Source: Niabella aurantiaca DSM 17617 (GTDB lineage: Bacteria > Bacteroidota > Bacteroidia > Chitinophagales > Chitinophagaceae). Taken from it: a DNA stretch of 64,000 bases. Below are positions 38,435 to 44,666 of this stretch, one piece after another. The notes beneath the pieces are model-generated. The model did no database searches and was not told the DNA's origin. It was given only the letters and a program-made list of their open reading frames with translations. The translations under genes were made by a program, and so were the position numbers. The stretch is from NCBI RefSeq assembly GCF_000374125.1, contig NZ_KB893632.1, positions 34,342 through 98,341 on the forward strand, in the 5' to 3' direction. How positions within the stretch are numbered: position 1 is the stretch's first letter; each line of letters begins with the position of its first letter.

Positions 38435-39274
38435 TTAAAACCTTACTTCATCATCCCGGTGCTGTGCATAGGCCTTTTTGAAGTCGATGGTTTTTACCTG
38501 GCTGGCAATAAAGCGGATCCCTTCCAGGATATGATTTAGATAGACCGGGTCGCTGTAATCTTTTTTATCGTGCCCCAGTGTGGTTACCCAGGTATGGCCA
38601 CCATCAAACGGGTACTCCCAGGCGGTGGGATAAAAATCGCCATAATTGCCCCTGTTTTTCTGAAGCCGTTCCTTTTGTCCGGCGTTGGTGGTATCAATCG
38701 TGCGCAGGTCATGAACCATCAGTACATGCGGCCCGGGATACATTTCTTTTGCAAAGTAGCACTCATCGCCTTTTGTCCAAACCGCAGGAACGTCCTTCAT
38801 CGAAGGATGTTTGGTGTCAATGACCCGAACGGTGAATTCCTGAAATTTGGCATGCCAGGCAAAGGTTCCGCCCAGCATCATTTTGAACCAGCGCCAGTTC
38901 CGTTCGGTTCCGGTAACGGAGTGAATGCCTACCAAACCGCCGCCGGCCTCTATGTAGCGGCGAAAGGCAAGCCGTTGCGCATCGGTATCGAATACATCAT
39001 TGTTGGTGCTGGGAAAAATGAGCAGGGTATATTGTTTCAGGTTGGCCTCGGTCATTACCGAGGGTTGGGAACTGGTATCTACTTTAAAGCCATGTACGGC
39101 GCCCAGCTGCTGAATGGCCTTAACGGCAGAGGGTATATTATCGTGTACGAATCCCTTGCCATTTTTGGTGTATACCAGTACTTTTACTTTTTTCCAACGA
39201 ACATTCTGGCCCTGAACCGTTGTGGCAACGAACAGAAAGGCTGCAAAAAAAAGGATCCTGTTGCGTAATTTCAT
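38435..39274 (-). CDS. ThuA-like exported protein
   Basis: It has 279 residues with a signal peptide at 1-22 (cleaved near VQGQ), then one ThuA domain (class I glutamine-amidotransferase-like fold): VLVYTKNGKGFVHDNIPSAV, LLIFPSTNNDVF, RYIEAGGGLVGIHSVTGTER, HPIAWEYPFDGG-like TAWEYPFDGGHTWVTTLGHD. ThuA is linked to trehalose and 3-keto-sugar use in other species; the reaction is not settled. Last gene of the operon, nine bases after the PmoA-like gene. The second ThuA of the region is the N-terminal part of the fusion protein. Confidence 0.88.
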   Translation of the reverse strand: MKLRNRILFFAAFLFVATTVQGQNVRWKKVKVLVYTKNGKGFVHDNIPSAVKAIQQLGAVHGFKVDTSSQPSVMTEANLKQYTLLIFPSTNNDVFDTDAQRLAFRRYIEAGGGLVGIHSVTGTERNWRWFKMMLGGTFAWHAKFQEFTVRVIDTKHPSMKDVPAVWTKGDECYFAKEMYPGPHVLMVHDLRTIDTTNAGQKERLQKNRGNYGDFYPTAWEYPFDGGHTWVTTLGHDKKDYSDPVYLNHILEGIRFIASQVKTIDFKKAYAQHRDDEVRF

Positions 39275-39283
39275 TACTTGTTT

Positions 39284-40528
39284 TTATTTAAAAGTGATTT
39301 TTGGCGGATGTGCAAAAGATTGCCACGCTTCTTCCGCGTTTTCTTTTGGAAGCTGGTTGTTGAACACCAGGAAACGGTATCTTAAAAGATATTGCTTGCC
39401 CGGTTCCAGCAGCCAGTCTTTATTTTTGGTAGGGGAGAAATTCAAGAATACATCCCCCCGCCTGTTCATATTCTCCGGCCATACCCGCAGTGGTTCGGGA
39501 TAGTTATAGTTTGCCGGGTAGCTCATCATTTCCAGTCCGCCGTATTGCTGGTTGAGCTTGCCCTCGGCCACGCACCAGCGGGCGGTGCTGCCGTCGGCTT
39601 CCTTCCGGTTTTTTCCTTCCGATGTAAAAATGACACTGTTGTCCTTATTCCATGCTTCAGTGGCGCGAATGCCAAGGCCTCCATACCGGTACTCCAGGAG
39701 TTTTACGGGACTGGAGCTTGCGCAGCTTAATTGTACGGTTATATCCATAATATAATAGCTGTCGTTATGCGTATCCGGCCGGTAGATCCTGACGGTCTGC
39801 AGCTCGTTGATGGCATTTTTTTCGGTGCCGTCTTTTTTAAAGGCAATGTGCTCATGCAGCGCCTCAAAGCCCGAAAAGACCGGTCCGTTAAATACGGTGC
39901 CAAAACCGGCAAAGCGTACAGTGCCCTTGCGGTCCCGCAGGTTCCAGAAGTCGACGGTATCTTTTTCAAACAGCACATGGGTCCAGGGGTTCCACATACC
40001 CCAGTGATGGTAATGGTCCGGCGCATTGATCCTGGTCAGTTCCTCGCCATTGGGTGTCCACAAAGGATGGATGAAGCCGCTGCGTTTATAAGCGGTATCG
40101 ATCCCTTTGGGTGGATATACGGTTTCGGAATGATAGCGCAGAAGGTTTTTATTTCCGTATTGAACGGTAAGGGCACCGTTGTTCAGACTGGCCTGCAGGC
40201 TGCCGGCCGCATTTTGGGAAGCCGGTGTCTTTGTCAGCTCAAATGTGCGGGTCTTTTGCTTTGCGGGCTCCAGCATCCAGTACAACCAGCGCCGTCCATT
40301 GGTTTCGATCTGAAAGGGAACGGGGGTCTTTTTGCCACCGGTGGTTTCCACCAGCAACAGGTTGCTGTCTGCTTCAAAAGTAATAGCATCCAGATCCACG
40401 CTCATTGGGATGGAAAAGGCTTCTGTTCCGGCTGTTTTTACCTGCCAGCCGCCAACGCGTTGTGCACGAAGCAGGGTTGCCCCCGCTATTGCAGCAAAGG
40501 CCAGCAGGCAAAGGATCTTCTTTGTCAT
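39284..40528 (-). CDS. PmoA/DUF6807-family exported protein
   Basis: It has 414 residues with a signal peptide at 1-22 (MTKKILCLLAFAAIAGATLL). The body matches the PmoA family protein group (DUF6807), despite the name not a methane monooxygenase. Features: KRSGFIHPLWTPNGEELTRI, DHYHHWGMWNPWTHVLFE with a histidine cluster near residue 178, and SARWCVAEGK-like TARWCVAEGKLNQQYGGLEM. Fold resembles galactose-mutarotase-like sandwiches, which is inference. Four bases after the lipoprotein oxidoreductase gene. Its repeated association with ThuA and Gfo/Idh genes suggests a role in sugar conversion. Confidence 0.85.
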   Translation of the reverse strand: MTKKILCLLAFAAIAGATLLRAQRVGGWQVKTAGTEAFSIPMSVDLDAITFEADSNLLLVETTGGKKTPVPFQIETNGRRWLYWMLEPAKQKTRTFELTKTPASQNAAGSLQASLNNGALTVQYGNKNLLRYHSETVYPPKGIDTAYKRSGFIHPLWTPNGEELTRINAPDHYHHWGMWNPWTHVLFEKDTVDFWNLRDRKGTVRFAGFGTVFNGPVFSGFEALHEHIAFKKDGTEKNAINELQTVRIYRPDTHNDSYYIMDITVQLSCASSSPVKLLEYRYGGLGIRATEAWNKDNSVIFTSEGKNRKEADGSTARWCVAEGKLNQQYGGLEMMSYPANYNYPEPLRVWPENMNRRGDVFLNFSPTKNKDWLLEPGKQYLLRYRFLVFNNQLPKENAEEAWQSFAHPPKITFK

Positions 40529-40532
40529 TTTA

Positions 40533-41924
40533 CTATTTGGTTTCTGATTTTTTTGCGAGTTCCAGTGCCGACGTAGTGGTAAAGTATTTGGCGATCATGT
40601 TGGGCACCTCCCAGGCGGGCATGTTCTTTTCTTTCAGGAACTGAAGATAACGCTGCATTACCTGGCCAAAATGTGCCTCGTGCCCGGTATTGTATTTGTC
40701 GGGTACCACTACCTGCCAGCCCGCGGCCGTTTTTGTCAGTTCGATGCCGGGGTATTTGGCCTGTATGCCAGCCAGGGCGCTGGTCAGGTCTTTTTCAAAA
40801 CCGGCATCTGCTTTTTTAACGGGCTCGATGTAGAGCACCGGCTTGTATTTTTGTTCGGCTCCCTGGCGAATGACCAGGTTGGCGCGGGTGCCCCTCATGA
40901 TGGAATAGTGCGTGTCTCCCGTTCCTTCAGGGGCTTTGTATCCCCAGGTTACGGACACTTTTGCATTTACTCCGCGCAATTTATAAGTAAAGGCACCGTT
41001 GCAGTAAATATTCAGAACAGAATCGTTCTTTACATCTTTTTTGAGGTAATCCGGAAAAGCGGGCTGCTTGGTGATCTCGGAAAACTGGCTGAGGGTAATG
41101 GGGGTTGTCCAGCGTTTTGCGGACACCATTTCGATGTCTTTCTGGTAATCGATGACCTGTTCCGGAAAACATTCCCATTGAACCAGGTCCACCAGGTGCG
41201 TGGTTACATCCACAATGCCTTCCCCCTGCTGGGTCACGTCCAGGAACCAGGAGGGACGCTGCAATACCGAGCCGGAAACAAATTTGTAGAGGTAGTGTAC
41301 GCTCTCTTTTGTTACCGCCGGGTTTTCCGGAGTGCCTTTTTCAAGGTCGCCGAATACTTCCCGGATCTGCGAAAACTCCCGCTGCAGCAAGGTATTGATC
41401 TCAAAACGTTCGGTCATGATATCATAGAGGAACACATGCTTTTCCGCGGCTTTTGCAAAGGCGTCCTTTACCAGTTCAAAGCCGGCTTTATCGATGGCCA
41501 TGGGCTTATCTGCCAGCACATTCAGGCCAGCCTCTACCGTGTTGAGCACGTATTCTGCTTTTTTCCGGTTGTTGCCGCTCATGACCACCACATTGCCTTT
41601 TTTTTCACCGACCATTTTTTCAAAGAAATCGGCACCGGTATAAACGTTCTCTTTCCAGTGGGTGGGGTTTTCAGCACGCGTGTTGTAGGATTCGATCCTT
41701 TTTAAGTGCAGCTCAATATCCTCTCCTTCCGGGGCATACACATATACGTTGCTGTCCACGTCCGGGTACATTTCTTTTTGCACCAGGGCGGCATGAAAGT
41801 GCCCCGGGTCCAGTGTTATCAGGGTGATCCGCGATGAATCTTCTGCAAAGGAGCTGCCGGATCCGTTATTTTTACAGGATCCCATAATTGCGAGCAAGGC
41901 AACCGGTAATATGATTTTTTTCAT
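40533..41924 (-). CDS. Gfo/Idh/MocA-like oxidoreductase lipoprotein
   Basis: It has 463 residues. The lipobox LAIMGSC puts the lipid cysteine at about residue 17. The fold is Gfo/Idh/MocA-like with a putative oxidoreductase C-terminal domain, but the first loop reads LDPGHFHAALVQKEM and not GxGxxG, and the usual EKP is DKP (VLADKPMAID). These changes may mean altered cofactor binding. It starts immediately at the end of the preceding gene (no gap), so translation is probably coupled. Location should be periplasmic or outer-membrane bound. Confidence 0.85.
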   Translation of the reverse strand: MKKIILPVALLAIMGSCKNNGSGSSFAEDSSRITLITLDPGHFHAALVQKEMYPDVDSNVYVYAPEGEDIELHLKRIESYNTRAENPTHWKENVYTGADFFEKMVGEKKGNVVVMSGNNRKKAEYVLNTVEAGLNVLADKPMAIDKAGFELVKDAFAKAAEKHVFLYDIMTERFEINTLLQREFSQIREVFGDLEKGTPENPAVTKESVHYLYKFVSGSVLQRPSWFLDVTQQGEGIVDVTTHLVDLVQWECFPEQVIDYQKDIEMVSAKRWTTPITLSQFSEITKQPAFPDYLKKDVKNDSVLNIYCNGAFTYKLRGVNAKVSVTWGYKAPEGTGDTHYSIMRGTRANLVIRQGAEQKYKPVLYIEPVKKADAGFEKDLTSALAGIQAKYPGIELTKTAAGWQVVVPDKYNTGHEAHFGQVMQRYLQFLKEKNMPAWEVPNMIAKYFTTTSALELAKKSETK

Positions 41925-43346
41925 TTATTTTTTTTGTTTGTTCAGTACATAGTTTGTTCCGTAGGGATGACGCTGCGGTCTTGACAAAAGCTTATTGGCT
42001 TCGATATTGTTTTTAAAGACCTCCTTTTTCGGATCCCAGTACAGCTTTGTTCCCAGCTTCATGGCGGCGTGTGCTACCAGGCAGGCGCTGCAGGAGCGGT
42101 GCGCTACTTCGGCCGGACTGATATTGGGTTTTTTACTGATGATGCAATCAACCCAGTTCAGGTGCTGCTCCCGGCTCTCATACAGATGCACTTCATTAGG
42201 GCCGATTACGGAGGTAAGAAGCTTTGGATCGCTGGAACTAAAGGCTTTGTTTTGTTTATCTCCGGCACCGGGATCGGAGGCGGTTACCCCCACATTGCCG
42301 CGGGTTACAAAGATCCAGCCATTACTGCCTACAAATTTAACGCCGTTGGGATTTTTGCTGTTGATCAGCATGGTAACGCCATTGGCGTATTTGGCGGTTA
42401 CTTCATAGTCGCCATGAACGTTCCACAACCCCGTTTTTGGAAATTGCGCAGAGCCTTCGACCTCGATGGGGCCGGTCAGTTCGGTATTCATTCCCCAGTG
42501 GGCAATGTCGATGTGGTGCACGCCCCAGCCGGTGATCATGCCGGCGCCGAATTGCTCCTGCCGCAGCCAGCCGCCCCGGGACTCTACTTCCTTTTGATTG
42601 TGCACGCGGTCCTGCGTATAGTAGATATAAGGGGTGGAGCCCAGCCACATATCATAATTGAACCCTTCGGGAATGGGCATTTCCGTGGTATTGCCGCCGG
42701 CGGGGTCTGCGGGCAGGCCTACGTGTACGGTGTGTAGTTTGCCAATACGGCCGTTCCGTACCAGTTCGCATGCTTTTTTGAACTGTGGCCAGGGATGAAC
42801 GGAACGCTGCTGGCTTCCCAGTTGAAATACCACGCCCGATTTGCGTACCACATCGCTCATGGAACGGCCCTCTTCAATAGTAAGAGAAGTCGGTTTTTGC
42901 AGGTAGATATGTTTACCGGCAATCGCGGCCTCCATGGCGGGTTGTGCGTGCCAGTGATCCGGTGTGCTGATGATCACTGCGTCAATGTCTTTATTGACCA
43001 GCAGCTCCTGGTAGTCGTCGTACATTTTAATGTCGATGTAGTCGGCCTTGCCGGTCTTTTTTGTGTACCAGCCCTCCACTCTTTTTTTACCGGCCTCCAA
43101 ACGGTACCGGTCCACATCAGCCATGGCTACGATCCGTGCCGATTCGTGCTTAAAGGTTTCTACAAGATCATGCGTCATGGCAATACGGCCGCAGCCGATC
43201 TGCCCGATATTGATCTTATTGCTGGGTGCATCTTTTGTAAAAAAAGAGGAAGGGACGATCATGGGCACCTTGGGCAATAAGAATGCGCCTGCCGAAATGG
43301 TGGCGGAACTTTTGATGAAATTTCTTCTGCTTTTTGCGTTAGACAT
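41925..43346 (-). CDS. Tat-exported Gfo/Idh/MocA-family oxidoreductase
   Basis: Start set at the ATG at 43346 because MSNAKSRRNFIKSSATISAG is a clear twin-arginine signal; the longer frame from 43565 has none at its start. It has 473 residues. NAD(P)-type Rossmann loop INIGQIGCGRIAMTHD near residue 47, the family PDHWHAQPAMEAAIAGKHIY segment, and QKP in place of EKP. Tat export means it folds with its cofactor before leaving the cytosol, as for other periplasmic Gfo/Idh enzymes. First gene of the four-gene operon. The substrate is unknown. Confidence 0.9.
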   Translation of the reverse strand: MSNAKSRRNFIKSSATISAGAFLLPKVPMIVPSSFFTKDAPSNKINIGQIGCGRIAMTHDLVETFKHESARIVAMADVDRYRLEAGKKRVEGWYTKKTGKADYIDIKMYDDYQELLVNKDIDAVIISTPDHWHAQPAMEAAIAGKHIYLQKPTSLTIEEGRSMSDVVRKSGVVFQLGSQQRSVHPWPQFKKACELVRNGRIGKLHTVHVGLPADPAGGNTTEMPIPEGFNYDMWLGSTPYIYYTQDRVHNQKEVESRGGWLRQEQFGAGMITGWGVHHIDIAHWGMNTELTGPIEVEGSAQFPKTGLWNVHGDYEVTAKYANGVTMLINSKNPNGVKFVGSNGWIFVTRGNVGVTASDPGAGDKQNKAFSSSDPKLLTSVIGPNEVHLYESREQHLNWVDCIISKKPNISPAEVAHRSCSACLVAHAAMKLGTKLYWDPKKEVFKNNIEANKLLSRPQRHPYGTNYVLNKQKK

Positions 43347-43579
43347 TTTCTTAAAAATTAAAACAGTATTGAAGCTGTTGTGAGCGCCTGATAGCAACAA
43401 AGTTTTGTAATGCAATCGTTGCAGGCAATTTCTATTGTTACAGGAAACTAAAATAGCAACTTTCATTGACAGGCTGCCGAAATAAAACCAGCAATTTTTA
43501 CTACAACGTTTGAAATGAAATGAATCGGCTTCACAGGCATCAGGGTGGGTCTGCGGGGTAATCATGAAAAGGGAAGCAC
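43347..43579. other. Upstream region of the oxidoreductase operon
   Basis: No gene recognised between the operon start and the ECF sigma gene terminator. A minus-strand frame continues upstream from the oxidoreductase gene but has no signal and reads like noncoding sequence. No exact TANNTTTG box was found. Confidence 0.4.
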
Positions 43580-43615
43580 AAAAAAGCCGCCCCGGATTTT
43601 TGTTCCAGGGCGGCT
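43580..43615 (-). terminator. Terminator of the ECF sigma factor gene
   Basis: AGCCGCCC (43585-43592) pairs with GGGCGGCT (43608-43615); on the minus strand it is followed by TTTTT. It lies about 115 bases after the sigma gene stop. Confidence 0.8.
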
Positions 43616-43624
43616 CAATTAGTC

Positions 43625-43721
43625 GTCATCTTGTAACAACCGGGTGGTATTCGGCAAATAAATTCAAACAAGTTTAAGAAAACCGCTGAATCTCTTTTTC
43701 CATCAGGAGTTACAAGATGAC
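43625..43721. repeat. 97-bp unit with 13-bp perfect inverted repeats
   Basis: GTCATCTTGTAAC (43625-43637) and GTTACAAGATGAC (43709-43721) are perfect inverted repeats 71 bases apart. An inner pair ATTCGGC / GCTGAAT could extend pairing with one G-T pair. It starts eight bases after the sigma gene stop, inside its 3' untranslated region, before the terminator. It could be a structured 3' end, a small RNA, or a MITE. Confidence 0.5.
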
Positions 43722-43728
43722 ATGCTCT

Positions 43729-44298
43729 TTATTTACCCGTCATCATTTTCCTGAGGTTCAGCAGGCCGTAGCGCATCCTTCCCAGCGCAGTATTAATACT
43801 GCATCCGGTCATGTCGGCTATTTCCTTAAAACTCAGGTTTGCAAAGTGGCGGAGAATGATAACTTCCCGCTGCTCTTCCGGTAATTGCTCCAGCATGTCC
43901 TGGGCCTTACCAATATTCTGGACGGTGATGATCTTTTCTTCTACGTTCTGGTCCGCCGAGTTAATGGCATCCAGCATTTCATGATCCACACTGTTCTTGG
44001 TGAACGGGATGCGCTTCAGCTTTCTGAAATAGTCTACACAAAGATTGTGCGCGATGCGCATGGCCCAGGGTAAAAATTTGCCTTCCTCTTTGTATTTGCC
44101 ATTCTTTAATGTTTCAATAATCTTTATAAAAACATCCTGACAGATATCCTCGGCATGATATTTATCCTTTACCAGAAAAAGTATGGTGCTGAACAATTTC
44201 TCCTGATAGCGGTTCAGCAATGAATCCAGCGCAGGAGTATGTCCTTTTGAAAATAAATTTATGAGCTCGTTATCAGTCTTCTTTAAGTAAGTTATCAT
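43729..44298 (-). CDS. ECF RNA polymerase sigma factor
   Basis: Start taken at the ATG at 44298 (MITYLKKTDNELINLF), the normal start of this family; the upstream frame adds 12 unlikely residues. It has 189 residues. Region 2 includes YHAEDICQDVFIKIIETLKN and FLPWAMRIAHNLCVDYFRKL; region 4 includes LPEEQREVIILRHFANLSFK and ADMTGCSINTALGRMRYGL. No anti-sigma gene is adjacent, so it may be controlled elsewhere or unregulated by a partner. It is divergent from uvrA across a 368-base gap. Confidence 0.93.
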   Translation of the reverse strand: MITYLKKTDNELINLFSKGHTPALDSLLNRYQEKLFSTILFLVKDKYHAEDICQDVFIKIIETLKNGKYKEEGKFLPWAMRIAHNLCVDYFRKLKRIPFTKNSVDHEMLDAINSADQNVEEKIITVQNIGKAQDMLEQLPEEQREVIILRHFANLSFKEIADMTGCSINTALGRMRYGLLNLRKMMTGK

Positions 44299-44484
44299 CC
44301 GTTGTCCAATTGCTGCGGGAAACGATTCCCACATTTTTTAGATTAAAACTTAGTTCAATAACCTCCGAATTTACCCCTCCGCTCCCCAGATCTCTATTAT
44401 TTGGGTAAATGAGTGTTGCGAAAATAGGAGTTTCAACGTTTATGGGCAGCGCTTTCTCTTTAGAAATTGCCCCCAAAACCTTCA

Positions 44485-44514
44485 AAATAATGTTAAAATT
44501 TTTTAACATTATTT
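44485..44514. promoter_or_regulatory. 30-bp palindrome, 14-bp arms with two-base centre
   Basis: AAATAATGTTAAAA (44485-44498), centre TT, then TTTTAACATTATTT (44501-44514). It lies about 120 bases before the uvrA -7 box and about 190 before the sigma gene start. It may be a dimeric operator, or an extended hairpin. It does not match a LexA box that I know. Confidence 0.5.
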
Positions 44515-44635
44515 GTAATTTGCTGATACATAGTCTCATGAAGAGAGATGGTGCCATTACACGCAATATTCATCGACCAGGTTAAAATATCTCCGGGCGA
44601 TGAATATCGGATATCTTTTTCAGGGATTTTAAAGC

Positions 44636-44643
44636 TAAATTTG
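44636..44643 (+). promoter_or_regulatory. Candidate -7 box for uvrA
   Basis: TAAATTTG, exact TANNTTTG match, 23 bases before the uvrA ATG at 44667. No convincing -33 TTG. Confidence 0.4.
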
Positions 44644-44666
44644 TGCCCTCTTAAAATGTAAATGGA

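Larger units (their letters stand above)
44299..44666. other. Divergent upstream region of the ECF sigma gene and uvrA
   Basis: Noncoding. It contains a 30-bp near-perfect palindrome (listed separately), an ATTTACCC ... GGGTAAAT inverted pair near 44367 and 44402, and a candidate uvrA -7 box. Short minus-strand frames here contain the palindrome and are not considered genes. Confidence 0.45.

Noticed and set aside
39284..40528. Reading PmoA-like protein as methane monooxygenase
   Set aside because: The protein is soluble and exported, without the membrane spans or partners of particulate methane monooxygenase; the name is only a family label.
40671..41705. 344-codon plus-strand open frame
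   Set aside because: Antisense to the lipoprotein oxidoreductase gene, which has a lipobox and operon context.
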